Notes: a model not told the origin generated them from the sequence alone. DNA of 64,000 nucleotides from Clostridiaceae bacterium (GCA_003554105.1 PWFQ01000075.1:1-64000); one strand, 5' to 3'. Shown: positions 8,341-17,852, counted from the stretch's first letter. Numbers and translations are program-made.

Positions 8341-8581
8341 TTAATATCATACTTGGTTGATCGACTATGAAGGGGAAGAGTAAGAAAAGGCACTATATCT
8401 CAGAGAAAAAACACCTATGGCTGGAAGTGTTTTATATATCCTTATCTGAAAACTACCCCGGAGTTTCTTTTCCTAAAGAAAAGACGTTAGCTGCGTTATG
8501 GCTTTTAAGTGGATTGTAAAATCTATTTAGGTGGAACCGCGGGAATATCCTCGTCCTATAGCACATAGGCGGGGATTTTTT
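8341..8581 (+). promoter_or_regulatory. T-box leader of thrS with terminator
   Basis: The conserved T-box AGGTGGAACCGCGGG is at 8529-8543, followed by a terminator (CCTCG-T-CC at 8549 pairing with GGCGGGG, loop between) and six T residues ending at 8581. Uncharged tRNA-Thr is expected to pair with the T-box and turn the terminator off. The likely specifier is in AACTACCCCGG (8450-8460): ACT and ACC, in one frame, are both threonine codons, so the amino acid is clear even though the exact triplet is not. This and its promoter fill the 346-base gap before thrS. Confidence 0.93.
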
Positions 8582-8625
8582 GATTGAGAATATCATTACG
8601 CATACCAGAAAATGGAGGGATCAAG

Positions 8626-10545
8626 ATGGAAAAAGTGCAACTAATCTTAAAAGACGGATCGAAAAAAGAAGTTGAAAAGGGAATAACAGTTTATGATTTT
8701 GCAAAGTCAATTAGTGAGGGCTTGGCAAGAAACATTGTTGGCGGAAAGTTGGATGACCAATATTTGGACTTGATGGATCCTATTAATACAGATGGTGAGC
8801 TCACGCTCCTAAAGTTTGATGATGAAGAGGGAAAAGAGTTTTTCTGGCATACAAGCTCCCACATTCTTGCACAAGCGATTAAGAGACTTTATCCTGAAGC
8901 CAAGCTGGCAATCGGACCGGCTATTGACCACGGTTTTTACTATGATATTGATCTTGACCATAAAATTACACCGGAAGATCTGGAAAAACTTGAAAAAGAA
9001 ATGAAAAAAATCGCCAAGGAAAAACATGAAGTGAAGAAGTTTACTCTACCCAAGGAAGAAGCAATAGAATTTGTAAAAGAGCAAGGGGAGGATTACAAGG
9101 TTGAACTTATTGATGGATTGGAAGAGGGTGAAATAATCTCTTTTTATCAGCAGGGAGATTTCATTGACCTTTGCGCAGGTCCTCATTTACCCAATACAGG
9201 GAAAGTCAAAGCGATAAAACTGTTAAGTGTTGCAGGTGCCTACTGGCGTGGTGATGAGAACAATAAAATGCTCCAAAGAATCTATGGAACTTCTTTCGAG
9301 AAAAAGAAAGATCTGGAAGAGTATCTTCAGAGACTGGAGGAAGCCAAAAAGAGAGATCATCGAAAAATCGGTAAGGAAATGGATTTATTCAGTCTTAGGG
9401 AAGAAGGACCGGGATTCCCGTTTTTTCATCCACGGGGCATGGTCATTAAAAATGAACTGGAAAGCTTTTGGAGAGAAGAGCATAGACAAAGAGGATACGA
9501 TGAAATCAAAACCCCAATCATATTAAATGAAAAGCTGTGGAAACAGTCAGGTCATTGGGATCATTATAAGGAAAACATGTATTTCACTCGAATTGATGAT
9601 GCCAACTACTCAGTAAAGCCGATGAATTGTCCCGGATCTGTTCTGATTTATAATCGAAAGATCCATAGTTACCGGGATTTACCCATCCGAATGGGAGAAT
9701 TAGGGGAAGTTCACAGACACGAACTGTCAGGCGCGCTTCATGGATTGATGAGAGTAAGATATTTTACTCAAGATGATGCTCATATTTTCATGTTACCGGA
9801 GCAAATTAAGGATGAGTTAATCGGAGTCATTGAATTGGTGGATTATGTTTACAGTTTATTCGGATTCAAATATCATGTTGAACTATCCACACGACCTGAA
9901 AACTCAATGGGTTCAGATGAAGATTGGGATTTAGCAATAGAATCCTTGAGAGAAGCTCTTGAAGCTAAAGGTTTGGATTACAAAGTGAATGAAGGAGATG
10001 GAGCCTTTTACGGTCCGAAAATTGATTTTCATCTGGAAGATTGCCTTCAAAGAACCTGGCAATGCGGAACGATTCAATTAGACTTTCAAATGCCCCAACG
10101 ATTTGATCTTAGCTATATTGGACAGGACGGTGAAAAGCACAGACCAATTATGATTCATCGAGTGGTCTTCGGAAGCATAGAACGATTCATAGCCATTCTA
10201 ATCGAAGAATTTGCTGGCAAATTACCCACATGGCTGGCTCCCGAACAAGTAAAAATTATACCGATTACTGATCGACAAAAGGACTATGCCCATCAATTAA
10301 GAAATCAATTGTTTAATGAGAAAATTCGCGTAGATGTTGATGATCGCAGCGAAAAGATGGGTTTTAAAATCCGCGAGGCACAGCTTGAGAAAGTTCCCTA
10401 TATGCTGATTGTAGGAGAAAAAGAAGTTGAGGATGGAACTGTTTCTGTGCGATCCAGAGACGAGGGCGAGGTAGGTGTATTGAACTTTGATGAGTTTAAA
10501 CAATCACTTGTTGATGAGATCATAAATAAGAGGAAGAAGCAGTAG
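8626..10545 (+). CDS. thrS: Threonine--tRNA ligase
   Basis: The enzyme charges tRNA-Thr. At 639 residues it is full length. The order is TGS domain (1-60), editing domain with HTSSHILAQA and CAGPH metal ligands, class II core (zinc ligand in KPMNCPGS, motif 2 around RYFTQDDAHIF, motif 3 GSIERFIAILIEE) and C-terminal anticodon-binding domain (about 540-639). The ATG at 8626 is preceded by TGGAGGG; the upstream ATG at 8584 overlaps the end of the leader and is rejected. Control is by the T-box upstream. Confidence 0.97.
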   Translation: MEKVQLILKDGSKKEVEKGITVYDFAKSISEGLARNIVGGKLDDQYLDLMDPINTDGELTLLKFDDEEGKEFFWHTSSHILAQAIKRLYPEAKLAIGPAIDHGFYYDIDLDHKITPEDLEKLEKEMKKIAKEKHEVKKFTLPKEEAIEFVKEQGEDYKVELIDGLEEGEIISFYQQGDFIDLCAGPHLPNTGKVKAIKLLSVAGAYWRGDENNKMLQRIYGTSFEKKKDLEEYLQRLEEAKKRDHRKIGKEMDLFSLREEGPGFPFFHPRGMVIKNELESFWREEHRQRGYDEIKTPIILNEKLWKQSGHWDHYKENMYFTRIDDANYSVKPMNCPGSVLIYNRKIHSYRDLPIRMGELGEVHRHELSGALHGLMRVRYFTQDDAHIFMLPEQIKDELIGVIELVDYVYSLFGFKYHVELSTRPENSMGSDEDWDLAIESLREALEAKGLDYKVNEGDGAFYGPKIDFHLEDCLQRTWQCGTIQLDFQMPQRFDLSYIGQDGEKHRPIMIHRVVFGSIERFIAILIEEFAGKLPTWLAPEQVKIIPITDRQKDYAHQLRNQLFNEKIRVDVDDRSEKMGFKIREAQLEKVPYMLIVGEKEVEDGTVSVRSRDEGEVGVLNFDEFKQSLVDEIINKRKKQ

Positions 10546-10555
10546 AAGAGGATTT

Positions 10556-10596
10556 CAGCAGATCTTCTTGACAAATGGAAGATCTGCTGATATACT
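10556..10596 (+). promoter_or_regulatory. infC operon promoter embedded in a 12-bp inverted repeat
   Basis: TTGACA (10568-10573) and TATACT (10591-10596) are 17 bases apart. The -35 box lies in the 10-base loop of a perfect 12-bp repeat: CAGCAGATCTTC (10556-10567) and GAAGATCTGCTG (10578-10589). The right arm fills the spacer. As RNA, the same repeat would be a strong hairpin at the end of the thrS transcript. Confidence 0.7.
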
Positions 10597-10602
10597 TACT
10601 AA

Positions 10603-10737
10603 GTTGATAGAAAGTAGAGGCTCGCTTCTCACCTTACAACAAATGTTCGTAGGGTAAATAAGAATTGATTTGACAAACCGTATTACGGTGAGTCACAATT
10701 TTTTGAAGCGAATAGTTTTCTACTATTCGTTTTTTTT
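10603..10737 (+). promoter_or_regulatory. Ribosomal protein L20-type leader of infC-rpmI-rplT
   Basis: The transcribed stretch between the promoter and infC contains several short complementary segments: CACCTTAC with GTAGGGT, and ACCGTA with TACGGT. It ends in a terminator, CGAATAGT/ACTATTCG (10709-10716/10722-10729), plus eight T residues. In Firmicutes this position holds the L20-binding attenuator by which excess L20 stops the operon. I assign it from position and the terminator; the L20 site itself was not modelled. Confidence 0.75.
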
Positions 10738-10760
10738 ATTTCACAGGAGGTGCTATAAAA

Positions 10761-11285
10761 ATTAAAGATCAAAAGGGAATGCAGCTAAATGAAGAAATAC
10801 GTGACAAAGAAGTGCGATTGGTTGGGGATGACGGCGAGCAATTAGGAATTATGTCAGGCAGGGAAGCACAAGAAAAGGCGAATGAACAGGGATTGGATCT
10901 TGTAAAGATTTCCCCTAAAGCCAAGCCGCCTGTTTGCAAAATCATGGACTATGGAAAATTCAAGTATGAGCAGGCAAAAAAGGAAAAAGAAGCTAAAAAA
11001 AATCAGAAAGTCATTACTGTTAAAGAAGTTCGACTAAGTCCTAATATTGAGGAACATGATTTAAACATCAAGGCAAATCAAGCTAAAAAGTTTCTCAAAA
11101 ACGAAGATAAGGTAAAAGTAACTCTTCGATTCAGAGGGCGTGAAATGAAGAACACTCATAAAGGCAAGGAAATTATGGATCATTTTAAAGAAATATTAGA
11201 CGAACTTTGCGTAGTTGAAAAACCTGCGAAACTTGAAGGACGACAAATGATCATGATTCTTGCGCCAAAAAAAGAACAAGCCTAG
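10761..11285 (+). CDS. infC: Translation initiation factor IF-3, AUU start
   Basis: IF-3 binds the 30S subunit and checks start-codon pairing. The protein is 174 residues from the ATT at 10761: GGAGG lies at 10746-10750 with 10 bases of spacing, and the family start (K-D-x-x-x-NEEIR) follows directly. The first ATG (10779) would have no ribosome site. An AUU start is a known device by which IF-3 represses its own synthesis. The IF-3 N-domain ([21 protein letters not shown]), the linker and the C-domain (RFRGREM) are all present. Confidence 0.94.
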   Translation: MKDQKGMQLNEEIRDKEVRLVGDDGEQLGIMSGREAQEKANEQGLDLVKISPKAKPPVCKIMDYGKFKYEQAKKEKEAKKNQKVITVKEVRLSPNIEEHDLNIKANQAKKFLKNEDKVKVTLRFRGREMKNTHKGKEIMDHFKEILDELCVVEKPAKLEGRQMIMILAPKKEQA

Positions 11286-11308
11286 TATAAATTAAGGAGG
11301 ATATTATT

Positions 11309-11503
11309 ATGCCAAAAATGAAAACACATCGAGGAGCTTCCAAAAGATTCAAAAGAACTAAAAGTGGAAAATTAAAGAGATCAAAAGCATACGCTAATCA
11401 TATTCTAGGGAAGAAATCTCCTAAGAGAAAAAGAAACCTTAGAAAAGCCGGACTTGTCTCTAAGGGTGATCAAAGCAGAATTGATCAACTAATCGCAAGG
11501 TAA
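11309..11503 (+). CDS. rpmI: Ribosomal protein bL35
   Basis: The 64-residue basic protein begins [16 protein letters not shown], the bL35 signature, and ends in a short alpha-helical tail. It is part of the 50S subunit. It lies 23 bases after infC with AAGGAGG upstream and is the middle gene of the three-gene operon. Confidence 0.97.
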   Translation: MPKMKTHRGASKRFKRTKSGKLKRSKAYANHILGKKSPKRKRNLRKAGLVSKGDQSRIDQLIAR

Positions 11504-11532
11504 AACACAGAAATCGAAGGAGGATTATTAAC

Positions 11533-11892
11533 ATGGCAAGAGTTAAAAAAGGAGTTAATGCAAAGAAAAAGCACCGTAAAGTATTAAAGCTGGCAAAAGG
11601 ATTTCGGGGAAGCGGAAGTAAACTGTTTAGACCCGCTAATCAATTTGTAATGAAATCATTAAAATATGCATACATTGGACGTAAGCTGCGAAAACGTGAT
11701 TTTAGAAAGCTATGGATTACCAGAATTAATGCAGCTGCAAGAGCAAACGGGTTATCATATTCTCGATTCATGAACGGGCTTAAGCTTGCTGATATTAACA
11801 TAAACCGAAAAATATTAGCTGATCTGGCTGTGAATGATAAAGAAAACTTTGCAAAGCTGGTTGCTGCTGCAAAGGAGAAACTTGAAGCATAG
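11533..11892 (+). CDS. rplT: Ribosomal protein bL20
   Basis: The 119-residue basic protein begins [18 protein letters not shown] and includes the [12 protein letters not shown]-type motif (here [19 protein letters not shown]) of bL20. It binds 23S rRNA during early 50S assembly and is the expected repressor acting on the leader at 10603. The operon ends at the terminator at 11906. Confidence 0.97.
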   Translation: MARVKKGVNAKKKHRKVLKLAKGFRGSGSKLFRPANQFVMKSLKYAYIGRKLRKRDFRKLWITRINAAARANGLSYSRFMNGLKLADININRKILADLAVNDKENFAKLVAAAKEKLEA

Positions 11893-11905
11893 TCACACTG
11901 AATAC

Positions 11906-11934
11906 AAAGAGTCCTAACGGGACTCTTTTCTTTT
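11906..11934 (+). terminator. Terminator of infC-rpmI-rplT
   Basis: AAAGAGTCC (11906-11914) and GGACTCTTT (11920-11928) pair over 9 bp, followed by a T-rich tail. Confidence 0.8.
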
Positions 11935-11959
11935 AGAATTATAAAAGAGGAGGGATCTT

Positions 11960-12772
11960 GTGGAAAAACGGATCAGTAGCTTGGAAAATCAAACTTTAAA
12001 GGACATTTTGAAACTTAAAAACAAAAAATATCGGTATAAAGAAAATACATACCTCATAGAAGGATACCGGTTAGTAATGGATGCACTTAAACATAGGGCA
12101 CCTGTTGCACAAATTTTGGTTTCAGATGTTTTTGATCTTTCAGATTCTGGGAAAGCTTTCAAAAAGGTTTTCAGTTCTTGTGAATCGTTGATCGATTATA
12201 TTATTCTGCCGGAGAAAATTTTTGATAAGTTAGCAGATACAGAAACACCCCAAGGTGTTTTGGCTGCTGTAAGAATTAAAGAATACAATTTCACTAATCT
12301 AATGAAAGAGTTCAAACACAAACCGTTTATCATTACTCTTGATTGCGTACAGGATCCCGGAAATCTTGGCACAATACTTAGAACTGCAGAAGCAGCAGGT
12401 GTTGATTTTGCAATTATAATAAAAGGTACTACTGATCCCTATAGTGAAAAAGCAGTAAGAGCATCAATGGGTGCTACCTTCACTTTGCCTATTGTTCAAT
12501 TAGAAAGCAGTGCTGAGTTACAAAAACTAGAAGAATATCAAGTGACTCATTATGTAAGCTCTTTGCAGAAAGCTTCTTCATACAGCGAGCTGTCATATGA
12601 TGGAGGAACGAATTTAATTATCGGAAATGAGGGGTTCGGGGTTTCAGAAGAAATAAAAAATATTTCTCACCACACAATAAAAATACCGATCTATGGAAAA
12701 ATGGAATCATTAAATGCTTCAGTTGCTGCAGGGATTCTTCTTTATAAAATAGCAGAAAAAAGATTATCTTAA
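11960..12772 (+). CDS. TrmH/SpoU-family RNA 2'-O-ribose methyltransferase
   Basis: The 270-residue protein has an N-terminal substrate-binding domain (KNKKYRYKENTYLIEGYRLV, the SpoU_sub_bind type) and a C-terminal SPOUT trefoil knot. Knot motifs are DCVQDPGNLGTILRTAEAAG, NLIIGNEGFGVSEE and the last SLNASVAAGILLYKI. The family methylates the ribose of rRNA or tRNA with SAM. The gene lies between rplT and pheS, as ysgA does in Bacillus. The GTG start at 11960 follows AGAGGAGGG. The target nucleotide cannot be read from the sequence. Confidence 0.92.
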   Translation: MEKRISSLENQTLKDILKLKNKKYRYKENTYLIEGYRLVMDALKHRAPVAQILVSDVFDLSDSGKAFKKVFSSCESLIDYIILPEKIFDKLADTETPQGVLAAVRIKEYNFTNLMKEFKHKPFIITLDCVQDPGNLGTILRTAEAAGVDFAIIIKGTTDPYSEKAVRASMGATFTLPIVQLESSAELQKLEEYQVTHYVSSLQKASSYSELSYDGGTNLIIGNEGFGVSEEIKNISHHTIKIPIYGKMESLNASVAAGILLYKIAEKRLS

Positions 12773-12794
12773 ACCAGGAAATTCTAATGAAAGA

Positions 12795-12823
12795 TTGTTC
12801 CTAAAACTGATTTGTGATATAAT
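12795..12823 (+). promoter_or_regulatory. Promoter of pheST
   Basis: TTGTTC (12795-12800) and a perfect TATAAT (12818-12823) are separated by 17 bases. Confidence 0.75.
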
Positions 12824-12829
12824 TTTGAA

Positions 12830-13096
12830 TTAATTCCATACTGAACAGTTAATGAAAGAGGTTAGTATGTTTACAACCCTTAAAAAGGATACAGAGAGGT
12901 TTGTCTAGGCTGAGAGCATACCCTGTAAACAGAAATTTCCCTCTGGAGATGCAGAACTGAAATTCCAGTAAGTCCTGCCGGTAACCGCCGTTATGGATAT
13001 GAGAGGCTATTCATTTGATTTTACGTAAATGAAATGCTATTAGGGTGGTAACGCGGAGTCTGCTTCGTCCCTTCAATGAGGGGGCGGAGCTTTTTT
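12830..13096 (+). promoter_or_regulatory. T-box leader of pheST with terminator
   Basis: The T-box AGGGTGGTAACGCGGA is at 13042-13057. The terminator GCTTCGTCCC/GGGGGCGGAGC spans 13062-13090 with six T residues after it. The specifier is probably TTC (Phe) in AGAAATTTCCCTCTGG near 12931-12946, in the position equivalent to the threonine triplet of the thrS leader. This region and the promoter account for the 353-base gap before pheS. Confidence 0.92.
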
Positions 13097-13126
13097 GTTT
13101 TTGATCATAAAAAGGAGGCGAAAAAA

Positions 13127-14149
13127 ATGAAGGAACAGCTAAAAGAAATTAAACAGCGGGGAATGAATGAAATTCAGAAGGCGGATTCCCTTAAAGAGCT
13201 TGAAGATCTAAGAGTTAAGTATTTAGGTAAGAAAGGAGAAGTCACCCGAATTCTAAGGGGAATGGGTAAGTTAAGTAAGGAAGAAAGGCCCATCATTGGT
13301 GAATTAGCTAATGTTGTGCGAGAAGAAATCACGAATGCACTTTCAGAAGCGAAAGAACGACAAGAGGAAATAGCTCTTGAAATACAATTAAAAGACGAAA
13401 TAATCGATATCACTATGCCTGGTGTGAAAAAGGAGGTGGGTGTTTTGCATCCTTTAAATCAAAGCGTCGAGTCCTTGGAGGAGATTTTTATATCTATGGG
13501 ATTTAAAGTGGTGGAAGGTCCTGAAATTGAAACTGTCGAAAATAATTTTGATGCCCTTAATGCACCTAAAAATCACCCTTCCAGAGATTTAAGTGATACT
13601 TTTTATATTACTGAGGACTTGGTACTTCGAACTCAAACTTCACCTGTTCAAATACGAGTGATGAAAAATGCTCAACCTCCCATCAGAGTGATTTCACCCG
13701 GGCGTTGTTTTAGAAATGACACACCGGATGCAACTCATTCACCTATGTTTCATCAGTTGGAAGGTTTAGTGATTGATGAAAATATCACTTTAGGTGATTT
13801 AAAAGGAACACTTGATGTATTTGCTAAACGATTTTTTGGAGATGATACAAAAACTAAATTTCGTCCTCATCATTTTCCCTTTACTGAACCAAGCGCGGAA
13901 ATGGATATTTCCTGCTTCAAATGTGGCGGAATCGGATGCAATATATGTAAGGGCAGTGGTTGGATTGAACTATTAGGAGCAGGAATGGTTCATCCGAATG
14001 TTCTTGAATATTGCGGTATTGACTCCGAGAAGTATAGCGGTTTTGCTTTTGGTATGGGAATTGATCGAATTACTATGGCTAAACATGATATTGATGATAT
14101 CCGTTTGTTTTTTGAGAATGATCGACGTTTTCTAAAGCAATTCAAGTAA
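13127..14149 (+). CDS. pheS: Phenylalanine--tRNA ligase alpha subunit
   Basis: The 340-residue catalytic alpha subunit has an N-terminal coiled coil (1-90) and the class II core: [32 protein letters not shown] (motif 2) and the [10 protein letters not shown] motif 3. The Gram-positive-type cysteine cluster [17 protein letters not shown] is present. The start at 13127 follows AGGAGGCG; an upstream in-frame start at 13076 lies within the terminator and is rejected. It works as an alpha2-beta2 enzyme with pheT, which begins 17 bases later. Confidence 0.97.
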   Translation: MKEQLKEIKQRGMNEIQKADSLKELEDLRVKYLGKKGEVTRILRGMGKLSKEERPIIGELANVVREEITNALSEAKERQEEIALEIQLKDEIIDITMPGVKKEVGVLHPLNQSVESLEEIFISMGFKVVEGPEIETVENNFDALNAPKNHPSRDLSDTFYITEDLVLRTQTSPVQIRVMKNAQPPIRVISPGRCFRNDTPDATHSPMFHQLEGLVIDENITLGDLKGTLDVFAKRFFGDDTKTKFRPHHFPFTEPSAEMDISCFKCGGIGCNICKGSGWIELLGAGMVHPNVLEYCGIDSEKYSGFAFGMGIDRITMAKHDIDDIRLFFENDRRFLKQFK

Positions 14150-14166
14150 ATTAAGGAGGGATAATA

Positions 14167-16551
14167 ATGCTAGCACCAAGAAAATGGTTGGAAAACTATG
14201 TTAAAATATCTATTGATTCAAAAGAACTACGGGATCGAATGACGATGTCAGGATCGAATGTAGAAGAAATTCGGAACTTAAGTGAATCATTTGATCATGT
14301 TGTTATAGGAAAGGTTCTGGAAATAAAGGAACATCAGAATGCTGATAAACTAGTAGTTGCCAAGGTGGATGTAGGCAACAAAATTATACAGATTGTCACA
14401 GGAGCAAAGAATTTTAAGGAAAACGACTACTTGCCTGTGGCATTGGAAGGAGCAACTCTCGCTGGTGGTTTAAAAATAGAAATAGGAGAACTTCGCGGAG
14501 TCAACTCTGAAGGGATGATGTGTTCCCACGATGAATTGGGTATTCCAAAATCCTTGATTCCCGAAAGCCAAAAAGACGGATTATGGATTTTAAAGGAGAC
14601 GTACCCACTTGGAAAGAATTTTAAGGAAATCCTTGATCTTGATGATGATATTTTAGAATTTGAAATTACTCCAAATCGTCCCGACTGTTTAAATATGTTG
14701 GGGATAGCAAGAGAAGTTTCTGCTACAATAAAAGAAAAGCTGGTTTATCCATCGATTAATTACAGGGAAGCTTCAAATGACGCCCATGAAAAAGTAAAAA
14801 TCAGAGTAGAGGATCAAAATGGATGTAAACGATACATTGGAAAAGTGTTGGAAAACGTTACTGTAGAACCATCGCCTGACTGGATGCAAATTCAATTGAT
14901 GAAAGCAGGAATTCGTCCTATTAATAATATTGTCGATGCAACGAATTATGTGATGCTGGAGTACGGACAACCCATTCATGCCTTTGACTTGGACAAAATA
15001 CAAACAAATGAGATTGTTGTTAAAGAAAGTAAGCCTGGAGAATTATTTGAAACATTAGATGGGGTAGAACGGGAACTTGAGGGTGGAGAAACAATGATTA
15101 CTGATGGGGTAAAACCATTAGCGATTGGTGGTGTGATGGGCGGCTTAGATTCCGAGGTAACTCTCGCCACAAAAACGGTTTTAATAGAATCGGCAAATTT
15201 TGAACCTGATCATATTCGATTGACAAGCAAACAGTTAAATCTGCGTACTGAAGCATCAAGTCGATTTGAAAAAGGCGTTGATCCTGAAATTGCAATTACT
15301 GCAGCAAACCGAGTCTGCCAACTCATTCAGCAAATGACAGACTGCAGAGTACTGAAAAACTCTGTTGATATCTATCCGAATCCAGTTATGAAAAGAGAAA
15401 TTTTTGTACGGGATGATCGAATTAATAAAATGCTTGGAACAAACATCCCAAAGATGGAAATGAGTGATATTCTAACCAGTCTGGAAGTTGAAGTACAGAT
15501 ACTCGATGAAGGATTGAATCTAAAACCACCGACCTTTCGCAATGATCTTGTAAAAGAAGTTGATTTTGTCGAAGAGGTTGCAAGAATTTACGGCTATGAT
15601 GTGATTCCTTCAACAATGCCTACTGCTACTGTAACTTTAGGGGGGCTGCTATCATCAAGAAAGATTGAAAATTTGGCAAAAACCTCTTTAACATCTCAAG
15701 GGCTCTATGAGGTTTTAACTTACTCTTTCGTCAGTCCTGGCAGTGTGAATAAATGTAGAATCTATAAAGAAAGTCCGTTGCAAAAGATGATTCAGCTGAA
15801 AAACCCTTTGGGAGACGAAACCAGTGTAATGAGAACAACTTTAATCCCAAGTATGATGGATGTTTTGGATAAAAACAATAAAAAGGGAAGCAGCGATTTT
15901 CGAGCTTTTGAAATCGGTCGAACCTTCCATCATTCCGAAGAAATCTTGCCAAGGGAAACGACTAAATTAGTCATAGGAATGTACGGCGATAAAGATAGCT
16001 ACTACACCTTGAAGGGGATTATAGAAGAACTATTGAATACCTTGAAGATTACCGAGGTTCGATTTAGAAGAGAAGTGCATCATCCGACTTACCATCCGGG
16101 TCGAACTGCAAATCTTTACATGAATAACGAGTATCTGGGAATAGTAGGAGAAATCCATCCAAAAGTAACTGATGCATATGATATAGAAAAGAAATGTTAT
16201 GTTGCCGAGCTTGAATTTACTGAACTGATACAACTTGCCGACTTGGAAAAACATTTCTATCCTCTGCCAAAATATCCCTCTATTGAAAGAGATATTGCTC
16301 TAGTTGTTAATAATAGTGTTGCCGTAGGGGAAATCGAGGAGGTCTTAAAGGATTTTACGGAGGGTATTTTAGAAACTTTTGAGCTATTTGATGTCTATCA
16401 GGGCGATCAAATTGAAGAAGGTTACAAAAGTATCGCATATAACTTAATCTACAGAGATCCGGAAAAAACATTAAAGGAAAAAGAAGTAGCGGCAGTTCAT
16501 GACAAAGTGTTACTACAATTAAAGGAAAAATTTGACGCTCGTTTGAGATAG
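14167..16551 (+). CDS. pheT: Phenylalanine--tRNA ligase beta subunit
   Basis: The 794-residue beta subunit is full length. The order is an N-terminal OB-fold tRNA-binding domain (about 40-150), B3/4 editing domain, B5 domain, the catalytically silent class II core, and a C-terminal ferredoxin-fold anticodon-binding domain (about 700-794, starting FYPLPKYPSIERDIALVV). It is co-transcribed with pheS and has AAGGAGGG upstream of its ATG. Confidence 0.97.
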   Translation: MLAPRKWLENYVKISIDSKELRDRMTMSGSNVEEIRNLSESFDHVVIGKVLEIKEHQNADKLVVAKVDVGNKIIQIVTGAKNFKENDYLPVALEGATLAGGLKIEIGELRGVNSEGMMCSHDELGIPKSLIPESQKDGLWILKETYPLGKNFKEILDLDDDILEFEITPNRPDCLNMLGIAREVSATIKEKLVYPSINYREASNDAHEKVKIRVEDQNGCKRYIGKVLENVTVEPSPDWMQIQLMKAGIRPINNIVDATNYVMLEYGQPIHAFDLDKIQTNEIVVKESKPGELFETLDGVERELEGGETMITDGVKPLAIGGVMGGLDSEVTLATKTVLIESANFEPDHIRLTSKQLNLRTEASSRFEKGVDPEIAITAANRVCQLIQQMTDCRVLKNSVDIYPNPVMKREIFVRDDRINKMLGTNIPKMEMSDILTSLEVEVQILDEGLNLKPPTFRNDLVKEVDFVEEVARIYGYDVIPSTMPTATVTLGGLLSSRKIENLAKTSLTSQGLYEVLTYSFVSPGSVNKCRIYKESPLQKMIQLKNPLGDETSVMRTTLIPSMMDVLDKNNKKGSSDFRAFEIGRTFHHSEEILPRETTKLVIGMYGDKDSYYTLKGIIEELLNTLKITEVRFRREVHHPTYHPGRTANLYMNNEYLGIVGEIHPKVTDAYDIEKKCYVAELEFTELIQLADLEKHFYPLPKYPSIERDIALVVNNSVAVGEIEEVLKDFTEGILETFELFDVYQGDQIEEGYKSIAYNLIYRDPEKTLKEKEVAAVHDKVLLQLKEKFDARLR

Positions 16552-16572
16552 TTGATAATTCTATGATATAAT
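16543..16572 (+). promoter_or_regulatory. Promoter of zapA
   Basis: TTGAGA (16543-16548) and TATAAT (16567-16572) are 18 bases apart. The -35 box overlaps the last codons of pheT. Confidence 0.65.
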
Positions 16573-16618
16573 GTTGAAAAACAGCTCGATATTCTAGTAT
16601 GGAGGGGTGGATATAAAC

Positions 16619-17155
16619 GTGGAGAAAAGAAACAAAGTATTGATCAAAATTAATGGCCAAGAATACCCCATCGTTGGTTCAGAACCTAAGGATTATCTGC
16701 TGAAAGTAGGCAACTATGTAGATGAAAAAATGCAAGTAATTAGAGAAGCAAATGAACGGTTGAGTACTTCGATGATCGCTGTTCTGACAAGCATTAACAT
16801 GGCCGATCAAATCCTTAAATTGGAAGATGAACTGTACCGCTTTCAAAACGATGTCGCAAAACCTCTCAAAGAACTCACTTCCTTAAAAAATGATTTAAAA
16901 TCCTTGAAGGAGGAAAAGAATTCCCTGGAAATGGAAAACTTTAATCTTAAGAAGACCAATGGACAACTTCAGCAGTTTAAGGAGAAGTACGAAACAGAAA
17001 CATTGGATTTAAAAAAGAGACTTGAAGAAAAAGTTGACGAAAGCGAAAAACATGAAGTTGTAATCAATGAGCTTCAAAACAAACTTTTTGAAAATCAAAT
17101 TAAACTTGTTCAAGCAAGAAAACAGCTGGAAAAATATCAAAGTGAATCAAAATAA
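16619..17155 (+). CDS. zapA: Cell division protein ZapA with long coiled-coil tail
   Basis: Residues 1-80 match ZapA, which bundles FtsZ at the division ring (VLIKINGQEYPIVG, then ALTSINMADQ-type helix seen as VLTSINMADQILKLEDEL). The remaining ~95 residues are a Lys/Glu-rich coiled coil, so the 178-residue protein is about twice the length of Bacillus ZapA. This extended form is common in Clostridia. The GTG at 16619 is chosen because GGAGGGG (16601-16607) overlaps the alternative GTG at 16607. It follows pheT, as in Bacillus. Confidence 0.88.
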   Translation: MEKRNKVLIKINGQEYPIVGSEPKDYLLKVGNYVDEKMQVIREANERLSTSMIAVLTSINMADQILKLEDELYRFQNDVAKPLKELTSLKNDLKSLKEEKNSLEMENFNLKKTNGQLQQFKEKYETETLDLKKRLEEKVDESEKHEVVINELQNKLFENQIKLVQARKQLEKYQSESK

Positions 17156-17171
17156 ACGAAAAGAGGCAGCG

Positions 17172-17339
17172 ATGATGACCTATTCCAGAAAGCCCATCAT
17201 TCATGGAGTAATCTTTGGAGTTGTGGCCACACTTCTACTCTATCTCATTAATGGAACCTTCTCTTTTAACGGAATAATTGGCGGTGTTGTTTGGATTATT
17301 ACTGCATTAATTATCCCTGTTCGAGAGAAAAAGTCATAA
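17172..17339 (+). CDS. Small two-helix membrane protein, 55 residues
   Basis: After a short basic N-terminus (MMTYSRK) come two hydrophobic helices (HGVIFGVVATLLLYLI and GIIGGVVWIITALIIPV) with a short loop, then a charged REKKS tail. It begins 16 bases after zapA with a weak AGAGG upstream and ends shortly before yqeG, so it is likely in the same transcript. I do not recognise the family. The composition is typical of small membrane proteins, and no antisense gene competes for the space. Confidence 0.6.
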   Translation: MMTYSRKPIIHGVIFGVVATLLLYLINGTFSFNGIIGGVVWIITALIIPVREKKS

Positions 17340-17366
17340 TGATAAAGCAATGAATGAGGTGACAAT

Positions 17367-17852
17367 TTGAAAATTTTAACACCTGACTTATATTTCCAAA
17401 GCATTGTTGATGTAAAAATTGAATTATTAAAGGAACGCAAGATCAAAGGACTAATCATCGATATTGACAATACACTAGTTGGATGGGATGTAGATTTACC
17501 GACTGAAGAAATCATCCGTTGGCTGGAGAACATCAAGCACCAAGGTTTTAAAATCTGTCTAGTCTCAAACAATAATCGTAAAAGAGTGGAGCTGTTTGCG
17601 AAGGACTTAAATCTTCCATATATTTTTAATGCCAGAAAGCCAATGCGAAAAAACCTTAGAAAAGCTATGAAGATTTTAGAGACCTCAACAGAAGAAACCT
17701 GTATAGTAGGTGATCAAATTTTTACCGATATACTTGGAGGAAATCTTATTGGAGTTACAACAATACTATTAAAGCCTATAAAAAGCAAAGAGTTCTGGTG
17801 GACAGCCTTTGTTAGAAAGATAGAAAAATATTTCATAAAAAAATATCAGTAA
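17367..17852 (+). CDS. yqeG: YqeG family HAD IIIA-type phosphatase
   Basis: The protein has 161 residues. HAD motif I is GLIIDIDNTLVGWD, motif II is in LVSNNN, and motif IV is in GDQIFTDILGGN. The family is close to mitochondrial PTPMT/Gep4-type phosphatidylglycerophosphate phosphatases, so a role in making phosphatidylglycerol is plausible but inferred. The TTG at 17367 follows GAGGTGA. A terminator at 17922 closes this zapA-led group. Confidence 0.88.
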   Translation: MKILTPDLYFQSIVDVKIELLKERKIKGLIIDIDNTLVGWDVDLPTEEIIRWLENIKHQGFKICLVSNNNRKRVELFAKDLNLPYIFNARKPMRKNLRKAMKILETSTEETCIVGDQIFTDILGGNLIGVTTILLKPIKSKEFWWTAFVRKIEKYFIKKYQ

